Source: Strongylocentrotus purpuratus
Lineage: Eukaryota; Echinodermata; Echinoidea; Camarodonta; Strongylocentrotidae
DNA length: 64,000 bases
Assembly (NCBI RefSeq): GCF_000002235.5
Contig: NW_022145611.1
Location: forward strand, 14,664,882-14,728,881
Direction: 5' to 3'
Under the pieces are notes generated by a model. The model was not told the origin of the DNA. It was given only the letters and a program-made list of their open reading frames with translations, and did no database searches. Shown here piece by piece: positions 49,746 through 61,600 of this stretch. Numbering within the stretch: position 1 is the first letter of the stretch; each line of letters starts with the position of its first letter. The position numbers were made by a program, and so were the translations under genes.

Positions 49746-50539
49746 CATCATGCATGCCCAAGTAGGAGTCGTCGGGCTGAGTTGTCCCTACATATGAGTT
49801 AGCCCGAATTATTATTTCCATTTACAGAGCCACCCCCTCCCCTCCAGCCCCCGATTATTATTATTTTTATTATTATCATAATCGTTAGTAGGGGTCTAGT
49901 AGTAGTTGTCCGAGGGGCGGCGATCCGGGGGGGGGCACGTTCCCCCTCAATTTTCTTTTAGAGGGGGGGGGGGGGGGTCGTTCCCGCCGGAAATTTTGAA
50001 AAAGTGCACACATGAAATGTATAGCAAATACTGACTAAAGACTGCAACACACATTTAGGCTCTGGATCGAGGGCCCAAGAATGCAGCGCTTAGACTCAAT
50101 ATTTGCTATTTTAGCAAATAAGTCTAAACGCTAAATTATGAGTCTAAACGCTGCATTCTTGGGCCCTCCAGAGCTTTTTGTGTGCACTTTTTCAAAATTG
50201 CCGGCGGGAACGACCCTCCCCCCCGATCACCCCCCCCCCCCCCCCCCCCCCCTTTGGACTACTACTACTATTAAAATCCTACTACTAGACCCCTTCTAAT
50301 GATTATAATAATAATAACAATAATAATAATAATCGGGAATCCCTGGAATTTGCGTGATTTTCACATTTCAAGGCGTCTTATTCATAATTATTATTGTTTG
50401 GAAATCTTTGATCAGCCCCCGTCTGGTGCTTTTCCAATTCCCATAGTACCTCCACTATTATATACAGCCCATTGACCTGAGAGATGTATAACTCATGAGG
50501 TTCCGTGCTGGGGACCCGGAGGGGCCGGGGGGGGGGGGA

Positions 50540-51812
50540 CTCAGATTTGGTACAGACGGGGATGTACCGCTGAAGCCGCAAAACCCAACCCGACTCTTTA
50601 ACTCTCTCTCTCTTTTTGGCTCTTTAACTCTGAAAATATTAATTATAAACCCACACTGAAGCAGAGATGAATACAAATTCACAAAAAGGTCAACCAGGGG
50701 CGCCTTGCGGTGGCGGCGATCACATGGACTCGGGGAAACATGAAGAAGTTTGGCGGATCCAGGGGCCGGACATTGACCAGCCCGTCGTGCCCCCCCCCCC
50801 CCCCGGCCCCCCTGCCCCGACGAAAAATGCTCATAGAAAATGTGTCAATCTTTCTTGGGCCGCCATTCGTGCCCCCATCCTTTGCTGCATGAATAAAAAA
50901 AAAAATCCTAAAATCATGATAGCCTTGGTACAACAAAATGAAATGTGTATTAAAGGTAAAGACCAGTAATGGTCATGCGATTGCATTGTGAAAGAAACGT
51001 TGTGGAATCGATCAGAAAAGGTCGATCATCTAGCATCTAGCATCTGCAAGGTTCTGGAATCATCAAAATGATAAGAAATTTGGCTCATTCTTCGTAAAGT
51101 TACAAGCACTATACACAGAAAGATGTATATGGGACTACCCTATCTCTCTCACCAGACCATGAGAGAAATAAATTTACCAAATATATGAATTAGTAGGCGG
51201 TTTCCCGGCAAATTTTTTATCATCATGTATTAGTCAAAACATATTCTTTCACAAGATTGGTAATGAGAGCTTCCATTTCATTTTTTGAAATTGGGGCGTT
51301 GCCAATACTGGTCTTTACCTTTAAGGCCTACGACGGGGGCGGGCGGGGGCCGCTGACGTAGCCAAACCCCAAACCCCATACCTATTATTATAGGGCCATT
51401 TTTGCGTTTTTTTTATAATTATTATTTGTTTAAAATGTGTTGTATTTTAGCGTCAAAATGCGAAAATTGCATATCCTGTGTGAACAGTAAACTTGAAAAC
51501 TATATTGGCCTATACCCACCAGAATTTGCAAGGAATCTCATGCAAAGTTGTGTGTCTCGGTATACGTTCTATGACATGCTTGTCAACTTCAAGGGGACTT
51601 GTGACCCATAACAATTATGGGCTTATATAGATTTTGAATGAAACCAAATGGGTGTTTAATTTTTTTTTTACTATGAATGATATAGGCCTACTATATTATT
51701 TACCAACAATCATGTGAAGTTCATAATATCGAATGCATTCTATAGGAGGAGTATAGGCCTATCTTCGGTTAGGTGCCATGTCTTTACATGTTTGTACATA
51801 ATTGCAGTTGGT
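50540..51812. other. Insertion block present only in the right arm
   Basis: Left-arm sequence around 49250 corresponds to both sides of this block but not to its content. It includes a GGCGGATCCAGGGGCC repeat fragment (about 50745), TTAA MITE copy 3, and about 490 bp of AT-rich sequence with a 69-codon plus-strand ORF (51402-51611) of no recognised family. Confidence 0.55.
50954..51320 (-). mobile_element. TTAA-flanked MITE, copy 3 (inverted, inside foldback arm)
   Basis: Same family as 35881 and 44550 but in reverse orientation, 367 bp, bordered by TTAA (50950-50953, 51321-51324). It is absent from the left arm, so it inserted after the arms were established. Confidence 0.8.
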
Positions 51813-52681
51813 TTATACTTTAGGCATGGTTTTCCGAACGATTTAGTTGCACTCCTTATGGGGCATCGATCATAATTATCATGCTTTAGTTTGTAACTAA
51901 AGAAAGTTTCTCATGCCGATGAACTCCACAAAACATCGATTAGGATTTTGAACAAGAAAGAAATTACACATCCAGACCGTATGCTAGCTGTCCAAAGGCC
52001 CATTCTGAACTCTGCCAAGTTTACAATTTTTAAACACAGATATTCAGCGAAAGTCAGAAAAGTCAAGTTTTCAAGCACATAAAATTAATATCGTTTGTTT
52101 TCATCTTTCCCTCCGATTTATGCTCTTAATAGTCAAAGTGAAATACATGTATTTGCATTTTTAAAGATAATATTGCTCATATATTTTTTGCGGCCGGGCA
52201 CACAGCTCAGTGGTTCCCTGATAATATTAAACATTATAATTTACATAGGCCTATTTAGCCCAATGCAGCCCCATCCTGTGTCTTGTCTTCTAATTTTAGC
52301 ACGTTGCATGTTTTCTTTCTGAAAGGTGAATTTTTGCAAATTAAGTAACCACCCTGATAGATTGTTAAAAGGTCTGCATTTTACGAATATGATACACCCA
52401 TTTACCTCCATGTACAGATACACCAGAGAGATGATACACCCAAATTCTCCCCAGACCGTCGTTAGCCGGTCGCACGGGGATTATTAGTTCTATCTATTCA
52501 CCATCTCAAACCTAGTCTGTAAACACAGACTCAACTTTACTCTTGAATAAAACCACATGAAATAAACAGGAGAATCAGATTCTGCTTGATGTGTTATGTT
52601 TCTTTTCCAGTATTGCACTGTGTCAGAAGCAGCTACATGACATAACTCAGTACTTTCATGTTTGAAATTTAGACATTGTTT

Positions 52682-52918
52682 TTACTCATAATGGCTGTCA
52701 AGGGTCTGTGTCTGCAGACTAGCTATAACCAAAGAGAGAACAAAGAGAACAATAGCCGAGCGCGGGCAATGCGTCCGTTGTTTGTAAACAGCTAGAGCTC
52801 TGTCTAATAGTATATACATAGTCTGGGCACAAACAACATATATGGTACACGCGAGGCTAGCACCAGATTTAAGATCACTCTTCGATTCGACATCGTCACT
52901 CGCGGTTACGTTGTCCAT
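52682..52918 (-). CDS. Small ORF in the right arm (78 aa), twin of 48136-48372
   Basis: ATG at 52918 opens MDNVTASDDVESKSDLKSGA then SLACTIYVVCAQTMY. It differs from the left-arm twin by Gly-Arg to Ser-Leu and Leu to Met only. A second short ORF starts on the opposite strand 48 bp away (ATG at 52966, MATTKKKKTSSPYVVAFVFR). The same doubt about coding status applies. Confidence 0.25.
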   Translation of the reverse strand: MDNVTASDDVESKSDLKSGASLACTIYVVCAQTMYILLDRALAVYKQRTHCPRSAIVLFVLSLVIASLQTQTLDSHYE

Positions 52919-53047
52919 AATCTGTTAATTTTTCCTTTTATAACGCGTTTTGAATTTTCTTCGAAATGGCTACGACGAAGAAGAAGAAGACGAGTTCACC
53001 GTACGTGGTCGCCTTCGTTTTTCGGTATCTTCATTTACACAGTTTAA

Positions 53048-53860
53048 TGAGGTTAAATTTATCTTCATTTAACAGCTAAATGAGGATAAATTTATCTTCG
53101 TTTAGCTGTTAAATGAAGATAAATTTATCTTCGTTTAGCTGTTAAATGAGGATAAATTTATCTTCGTTTAGCTGTTAAATGAAGATAAATTTATCTTCGT
53201 TTAGCTGTTAAATGAAGATAAATTTATCTTCGTTTAGCTGTTAAATGAAGATAAATTTATCTTCGTTTAGCTGTTAAATGAGGATAAATTTATCTTCGTT
53301 TAGCTGTTAAATGAAGATAAATTTATCCTCGTTTAGCTGTTAAATGAAGATAAATTTATCCTCGTTTAGCTGTTAAATGAAGATAAATTTATCTTCGTTT
53401 AGCTGTTAAATGAGGATAAATTTATCTTCGTTTAGCTGTTAAATGAAGATAAATTTATCTTCGTTTAGCTGTTAAATGAAGATAAATTTATCCTCGTTTA
53501 GCTGTTAAATGAAGATAAATTTATCTTCGTTTAGCTGTTAAATGAGGATAAATTTATCTTCGTTTAGCTGTTAAATGAGGATAAATTTATCTTCGTTTAG
53601 CTGTTAAATGAGGATAAATTTATCTTCGTTTAGCTGTTAAATGAGGATAAATTTATCTTCGTTTAGCTGTTAAATGAGGATAAATTTATCTTCGTTTAGC
53701 TGTTAAATGAAGATAAATTTATCCTCATTAAGCTGTTAAATGAAGATAAATTTATCCTCATTTAGCTGTTAAATGAAGATAAATTTATCCTCATTTAGCT
53801 GTTAAACGAAGATAAATTTATCCTCATTTAGCTGTTAAATGAAGATAAATTTATCTTCGT
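53048..53860. repeat. Right-arm array of 33-bp palindromic units
   Basis: About 25 units, the complement of the left-arm array (CGTTTAGCTGTTAAATGAAG plus ATAAATTTATCTT). The copy number is about four lower than in the left arm and the order of GAAGAT and GAGGAT variants differs, so the arrays evolve separately. Confidence 0.9.
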
Positions 53861-53990
53861 TAACACAGTTTAATGATGATAAGTTAGAAATGTGGGTCGT
53901 AGTGTGTGGAGATGTGAAAGAAAAATCAAGGAATCAGTTTGATGATATTTTGACGAAAAGTGAACAAAAATTCGTTCATTTTGAAAAGAT

Positions 53991-56655
53991 ATACTGTTTA
54001 TGATAGAATTCTAATCAAAGTGATATTTTGATTGATTTTGAAATGAAATGTATTGCCGATTACAACCTTTCATTGGGGTATAATCCTGAACTCGAGGCAT
54101 CCATTGACGCACCCACACACCGAGACGACACCTTTTGTTTTCGGAACAAGAAGGATGCATGAAACCAAGAAGCTAGTCATCAGACAAACTTTTATTCCTT
54201 AATGAAAGGAATAACGTAGGAGTTGAGACCCTCTAAAGGTCAACTTCTCCCGCAGGGCACCTGATTAAACATTATTGCCCAACGACCCCGCTGATCAACG
54301 ACTTCATCAATCCTGGATGAGGGTTTTGGTTGGAGGGTTGCTGTAGGAGCGGAAGGAATAAACATGGCCGTTTCTATGGATGGGAGTTGGGCGTGGCACT
54401 CTCATCACAATTTTTTTCTCTCAGAAAGATCGCTCATCTTAAAGTGTAAGGTCTACCATAGTACCGCCCCTACCACCCCCTAACAAAAGATCAATGAAAG
54501 AGAAATGCAATTGAAGAAGAAAATCGGAAGAAATTAAGAGTTCAATGTCATAAAACTTACTGACTAGGAAGGGTTGAAGGGCAAATAATAACCAGTTTCG
54601 CTAATTAAATTCGTTTAGTCTCGCCAAAGATGGGAGTAGGTAGCATGGTGTAAATTATCTAGCCTCCTTATAGAATATCAAGCAATTTTATTGTTCTCCC
54701 TTTGACAAAATATGTTGTAACAATCAGTCTCAACGGAGGGGGGGGGGTAAATGAAAAAGTACAATGGGAAAGATCTAGGATCCAAGGATTTTCAAATTCT
54801 CGCACTATAATCTTAATTTTTATTCTTCCACCAAGCAAAACTAAATAATATGAAATAAAATATCCGGCACCCTATGAAAATAAAGATTTGTAGACAGAAA
54901 ATATTGTATGAATTGTTGCCCATTTCTCTTAAGTATGCAGGTATGAATTTATCAAAACGAAAATAATGTACCAACTGTGTATACCAACGAGCCAAACGTT
55001 GAGCGAGAGGTCATTGCCAAAGAAATTGTAATCGTATATAGCGCCATCTAGCGTTTCAAACATTATATATACCAGCGTTTAGAGAAACCAGGGAGTTGGA
55101 ATTCCAACATCCCTGGATAAACTGTGGCAGAAATTATTTACAAATATAATATGTACGTAATGTACATGAAGTTAATATCGTATTTATGTTTCACAAACGC
55201 AGTCGTAAAGTCAATTCAAAATATACTTTATGCTGACCAGAAAAAGTTGTCCGAGTATGGATATGTGATAAAACGTGCAATTTGATTTCGCGCTTTGCCA
55301 GATACGAAACTCTATATTCTAACACACTTTCCATTATGTCCTCCTAGTCTCCTACAGCCCTACTATTATCGATTATACCATTAGCTAAGGAGAAAAGCCT
55401 TACACATACATTTGTATTCTTTTTGATGGTCCGCCGGCATATATGGATGTTTGTTTGTTATTTTACTTCGTTTTCCTGCATTCTGTACTTTTTTGTCTCC
55501 CTAGAAATGAAATAGAGTAAACGGTAAAGATTTTTAAAAAATTTAAAAAATTGGCAATATAGGCCCCAAGTTTGCTGAATTACAAAACAATATAGATAAT
55601 ATGTTATTAACCTCGAATGTACTGTATTTGAGTTTTGAGAGGTCTTGTCTGATTTATCCATGTGGGAGCTGAATGATGAAGTATACTATTGAGAACCGTA
55701 GTTGGTTTGTTGTTTGATTATTGATTGATTGATTTAGAGTAATAATAAACACTGAGAAAGTAAGAAAGTGCTTGTAGGTTTTATGTTTATTCATTTCATG
55801 ACAAAAATATAATTATTTATACACTCATAACATTACATCTTATTTTAGCTATCTATGTGGATACATCAGTGGCGTACGCAGGATTTTTTTCAAGGGGGGT
55901 TTTAAAATCAAAGGGGGGGGGATTTCCAAAAAAACATACATAAAACATACACGTAAAAAAAACTCGAGGGGGGGGGGGGGGTTAACCCCAAAACCACCCC
56001 CTGCGTACGCGCCTGGGATACATAATGAATAAAATATGATATTTATTTCATTCAAAATGAAAAACCTCTTGACATGACCATGTAAAAGTAAAAGTGATAC
56101 CAGAATGAACTTTTGCCAATGGACATATCAATATAAGTTATTTAAAAAAATATGGATGAAAATAAATAAATAGATAAAAGCTAATATCGGACTGCCCACG
56201 CATTCATGGAATCGCACATTTCCACTTCCATTTATACAAAAGTTTTTAGAAACGGAGCAACATGACACCATATAATTATAACCAAGTCCATTCAGAGGGG
56301 CATATCGTGTGTCCAGCCAGTGAGGGGCACTCCTGGGGGCAATGGTGCTATGAGGGAGTGAAAGGGGACATCAGTGTATTAGATGGATGAGACACGAGAG
56401 AAAAATAAATATTAAATGTTGTAAAAACTCGACATATTCTGTTGTTCCGGAATGATTGGGAAGAGATCATCCGCTCATTCCTATCTCCAGTAAGTGATGC
56501 CCCTGCTTTCCATTAGTGTTGAAACGCACTGTTTCCATGCAGCCATCAAAGGAGAAATGCAGATATACAAAATAGCAATGTCTCCTGCTTCCAAGTCTTT
56601 CATAGACGAAGGCAAATGCATGTAGGCCTACTAAAATTTGTATTATTTTCCTGGT
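53991..56655. other. Intergenic spacer between the foldback element and Gene 2
   Basis: AT-rich DNA with a poly-G run near 54737 and the hAT-type MITE at 55867-56015. On the minus strand AATAAA (56047-56042) may be the polyadenylation signal of Gene 2. Nothing else supported. Confidence 0.45.
55867..56015. mobile_element. 149-bp hAT-type MITE
   Basis: The left end CAGTGGCGTACGCAGG faces the right end CCTGCGTACGCGCCTG. An exact 8-bp target duplication GGATACAT lies at 55859-55866 and 56016-56023. CAG-type ends with 8-bp duplications are typical of hAT. The interior is G-rich and non-coding. Confidence 0.85.
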
Positions 56656-56895
56656 TCAGTTTACGGGCTCTGCGATGGGCTCTAGCTCAATGCAAGGTTC
56701 CAGAACTACAGGACCGCGAATAAGAGCTATGGCAGAACGAAACAGGAAACAGAATATAATGATGAGAACACAACCGATGATATTCCAGTCCAACTCGTAG
56801 TGGGCATCACGCGATTGTCGCCTTGCCGCTTTCCATTTCTTGATCTTCTTCTGTTGGAACATGTCGGCGCAGTCGTCAACCATGATCTGCATTAT
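56656..56895 (-). CDS. Gene 2 last exon: basic helix plus C-terminal membrane segment
   Basis: Acceptor GGTTACAG lies before IMQIMVDDCADMFQQKKIKK; the frame ends at a stop after 79 codons. In order: a short acidic/hydrophobic start, a strongly basic helix (KKIKKWKAARRQSR, residues 16-29), a membrane segment (NIIGCVLIIIFCFLFRSAIA, residues 38-57) and a tail of about 20 residues ending PIAEPVN. The tail is rather acidic (EPCIELEP). The basic side suggests that the N-terminal part faces the cytosol, with a tail-anchored-like layout. No family recognised. Confidence 0.6.
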   Translation of the reverse strand: MMQIMVDDCADMFQQKKIKKWKAARRQSRDAHYELDWNIIGCVLIIIFCFLFRSAIALIRGPVVLEPCIELEPIAEPVN

Positions 56896-57083
56896 CTGTA
56901 ACCAAGAATAACGATTTATATTATATTAGGCAAGGAATATTATATAAAAAGAAATAAGACATAGTCTCATCTTTAAATGCGTGGAATAATGGATATTTAT
57001 TTTGCATCGAGGTGTTGACTATAAAAATGGCGGATAGCAAGGAGCAAGGGGTAGGGCACAGCGGGCATGCGCCACCTTGTATC

Positions 57084-57503
57084 AAGACAATTACCCCAAT
57101 AGACAATCAGCCCTCGGAAAATTATCCCTCGGAAATTTACCCCCCCCCCCCGGACAATCATCTCCCGAGGACAATTACCCCACGGAAAATTACAACCTAC
57201 GACAATTACACCCCCCCCGTGAACAATTGCCCCCTCAGACAATTAACCAAAGACAAGATATGTGCGTCTCCCCCCCCCCCCCCACACACACACCCACACG
57301 GGGGTGGTTATCCTAGTGGGTAATTTCTGGATGGTAATTAGCCTCCGGAGGAAAATGACCTATGGGGTGAATTTCCGGGGGCGGGGGTAATTTTTCCACG
57401 GGGGGGGGGGGGTGGATGGTTGTCCTTACGGGGTAATTTTCCAGGGGATAATTGTCCCGCTGGTAATCGGCCGTGGGTGACTGTCCAGGGGGTAATTGTC
57501 CTA
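57084..57503. repeat. Degenerate palindromic array of GACAATTACCCC units
   Basis: The left half carries about 10 copies of variants of GGACAATTACCCC; the right half carries the complement GGGGTAATTGTCC, GGGTAATTTTCC and similar. The centre near 57280 is poly-C and CA-rich. The same type of array lies at 2341-2510. Confidence 0.6.
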
Positions 57504-58699
57504 GAACCGTGCCACCCAGCGCCCAAATAATCGCTTTAATTTATACACACTCGTCCGGTCGTCCCCGACCTCCAAATTTCCTAATCCCCTTTTAAGGGTT
57601 GCTCATCAAAAATAAAAGAGGAAATTATGCCCATGACAGACAATTTTGGTCAGACGATTTGGGGGAGGGGGACCGATGGGGGCAGGGTTGGTTATCTTTA
57701 TCTTTGTTAACTTTGAATTAATTCATACATTGTTCTTCTCCTACTGAATTACGCATTTGTTAATGGAATTTCCTTCTCCTGTAGCTGGTCGCACTTTAAT
57801 CACTTATTTTATGTCGACAATGGGGCTCTTTAACCTCCGCGTGTTTCACACGATCATTTAAATTACATCATTCTATAGCTTGGTATGTATTATCCTTACT
57901 ACTATCGCATATGTTGTGAACTTATCAATAATGTAACATTTTGTTTAACTATGTTAAAATATACTCTTAACAAATATGTCATGAAGTTCCTTAAGAATTA
58001 CCTTAACAAAAGCGAACAAGCACTACTCGTTGGATTATTGACTGGTTGGTTACCGTAGTGAATGAAAGGAGTGATCTTTAATGTAAATTCATTTCAGTCC
58101 AGTGCTTAGTCTGAATGAATATGCGCATCATTCCTCTCCTAATTGGGTTACTAAATTCACCCTCTACTTAAAAGGATACTGTATGTAAATACAATTCTCA
58201 GCTTTGAAGTTCTTGAATAAAGACACATACCATCTTTTGCTACTGGAATTACACGTTTGCTACTCGCATTATCTTTCCCTGTCGCATTGCCACTTGTATT
58301 GTCAAATTTTACACTTGAGTGTGCCTTCTTTTTGTCCAGTCAAACTAGTTAGCAATGAATACATCAATCATTCCTTGCACGCAGGTTTCGTTTGTTTCAT
58401 TGCTTTTTTTATTTTTTATCCTACCTCCCGCCGCAGAAAAGCGCCCTAATCGGTGGGAGAAGTCATATTATTATGAAATGGCATTTGACACTGGAAACAC
58501 AGTTATAAAGTATTTTTTCAATTCACTAAGCCACTATTCATAATAGATTTGATTAGTGTAAGTTTTGTTTATTGGGCGTTGGCTGAGAGCCACTTATGCG
58601 CTTTTGCAATCGATTTTGTCATGATGGGTGTCGAAGTTTTGGTTAATGCTTTGAAGATTTGTATTTTGTATATGCACCAGCACCTGAACAATGTAATTC

Positions 58700-61600
58700 A
58701 CACGCACGCACGTGCACATGCACTCATCAACATGAATATAACCTTTACCCCTTTGTTTGATGGAGACGATAGCTTCTAACTTACCTTTCCCCACATCATT
58801 AGATAATACATTTAATGATTCTGTAAATGAAAGTAAATATTATACACCGTTGGAATTTAATGATACATTTATAGATAATTTGAATAATATCTCCTTATTA
58901 CACATTAATTCTAGAAGTTTAAATAGAAATTTTGAATATTTTGAAAATCTCCTTCAGTCTTTAAATAATTTTAATTTTTCTGTAATTGGAGTAAGTGAAA
59001 CTTGGTTACATCATGACTCTCCCCAGTTATTTAATTTACCTAATTACACATTAATAAGGGCTGATCGTGAAGGAAGGAGAGGCGACGGGGTAGCATTTTA
59101 TATTGCTGATAATTTGAAATTTAGAGTCCGTCATGATATTAAATTTGAACAGACAGAAGTATTATTTATTGAAATTGATAATGATAAACTGAAAAATTGT
59201 GTTATTGGTTTGATTTATAGACCCCCTGACAGTAATTTTGATTTATTCTATAACAATTTTGAATCATGTCTTCATAAAATATCTGAGGAAAATAAACATG
59301 TTTATTTTCTGGGTGATTTTAATATAAATTTTCTTTCTTTACCCCATAATAATAGAAACTCTGACAGGTTTATTCATTTGATGCGTTCATATGGATTTTG
59401 TTCATATATTAGTAAGCCCACTAGAATAAATGTACACTCCTCAACGCTTATTGATAATATTTTTTCTAATGCATTTACTAAAAAAATAACTGGAGGATTA
59501 TTATGCTCAGAAGTTTCTGACCATTTACCTATTTTTGTAATATGTGAACATGAAATTTCCCAATTGAAACCACTTAATAATATCATGTATCGAAAAGAAA
59601 CCCCTCATAATATTGAATTATTGAAGCAGAATTTAGCTGTAGAGGAATGGGTGGACATATATAATGTAAACGATGTAAATATTGCCTATGAAATTTTCAA
59701 TAATAAATTACAAACTTATTATGATAGTAATATTCCTATAGCGAAAGTTAAACGTAAAAATAATAAACCAAATAACCCTTGGATAACGAAAGGTATACTA
59801 AAATCAATACAAACTAGAAATCGCATGTATAAAACATATATACGTAACAAAACTGATGTAAATTTAACAACTTATAAAAAATACCGTAATAAATTAACAA
59901 AATTAATTCGAATATCCCGGAAGCTACACTTTTCAAATAAATTAAAGAGGGCTAGTTGTAACACATATGCTACTTGGAAAATTATTAAAGAAATTATGGG
60001 GGAAAAAATAGACCCTTTACCAAAAGATGGGTTCACCTTAAATAATGTTATAATTGAGGATTCTAGTAATTATGCTAATTATTTTAATTCATTTTTCACC
60101 AATATTGGGCCTCAACTTGCAAATAAAATTGATAGTCCTCCTAACATTCATTATACTGACTTTTTATCAGATCGAATCCAACAATCACTTTTTGTAAGTC
60201 CAACAAACCCTAATGAAATTATTACCGTTACTAAAGCATTAAGCATGTCCAAAGCTCAAGGTTGTGATAGAATTAGTACATCACTTTTAAAACAAATAAT
60301 ACATGTTATTGCAAGTCCACTTAGCCATATTATTAATCAGTCTTTTTTGCAAGGTGTTTTTCCAGATTTACTTAAGATAGCGAAGGTAATTCCGATCTTT
60401 AAAAAAGATGATTCGCATGAAATTAGTAATTATCGTCCAATATCTATTCTTCCTAGCATATCTAAAGTTTTAGAGAAAATTGTCTATAATAGGTTAATCA
60501 ATTTTTTAAATACTCACCAAATATTAAATTTAAATCAATATGGTTTTAGGAAAAATCACTCCACTGACTTGGCCTTAGTACAAATTTATGATAAGATTAC
60601 TAATGCCATAGCAAATAAAGAACACGTAATTGGTATTTTTTTAGATCTCAGTAAAGCGTTTGATACGCTCGATCATAATATTTTACTCAAAAAACTCTCT
60701 TTTTATGGTATTCGGGGCCAAGTCCTCTCATATCTTAAGGATTATTTAACAAATAGAAAACAATATGTTAATTTTAACTGTCTTAATTCGGATTTACTTT
60801 CCGTTAATTGTGGCGTTCCCCAAGGCTCCATTTTAGGCCCACTGTTATTTCTTTTATACATAAATGATTTATCCAACACATCTTCTTTATTGTCATTTAT
60901 TCTTTTTGCAGATGACACAAATATGTTTTGCTCTCATAAGAAATTAGAATCATTAGTGAATATTTTAAATTGTGAATTACACAAAGTTTCGAACTGGTTT
61001 AAGTGTAATAAGCTCTCATTAAACATAAGAAAAACACATTTTATGCTCTTTAAACACTATAATTCTCATTTGACTAATTTCCGTATTAATATTAAAATTG
61101 ATAATATGGCAATCGAACAAAAAAGGACATTAAAGTTTTTAGGAGTTTTTATTGACGAAAATTTAACATGGAATGATCACTTACATTATGTATCTATGTG
61201 TATATCGAGAAGTGTTGGAATAATAAATAAGTTAAAATTTCTTTTGCCCCATACTACGTTATTTTTATTGTATAACACACTAGTACTTCCATATATAACA
61301 TATTGTAATATTGTTTGGGCAAATTGTGGTGTAACCAAACTTAATTCAATTCTTTTATTACAAAAAAGGGCATTGCGTATTTGTACTGGATCTCTTTTTT
61401 TAGCCCATACAGACCCATTATTTCTTAAGTTAAAAACCTTAAAAGTCACTGACTTACATACTCTCCAAGTTGCAATTTTTATGTTCAAATACATGAATAA
61501 GCAACTGCCACCTTCATTCGATAATTTTTTTGTTCATAATAATACAATTCATTCTTATCCAACTCGTATTTCTGAGAATTTTCATTTAACTAACCCCAGA

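Larger units (their letters stand above)
46932..53990. mobile_element. Foldback (TU-like) element with arms of about 3 kb
   Basis: The sequence from 46932 (ATCTTTTCAAAATGAACG) inward is repeated as its complement ending at 53990. Each arm has a 120-bp outer segment, a 33-bp-unit array, a unique inner domain with a 78-codon ORF, and an AT-triplet/poly-G zone. The arms meet at a short palindrome near 50110 around TTTGCTATTTTAGCAAAT. The ORF segments of the arms differ at 3 of 237 bases. The right arm has about 1.3 kb extra (50540-51812, with a MITE); the left has extra sequence around 49490-49845. Long arms with repeated outer domains match the sea urchin TU foldback transposons. No transposase is visible, so mobility would need a helper. 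Confidence 0.7.

Noticed and set aside
57012-57323. Pro-rich ORFs over the palindromic spacer array
   Set aside because: Repeat and poly-C translation, without a protein-like pattern.
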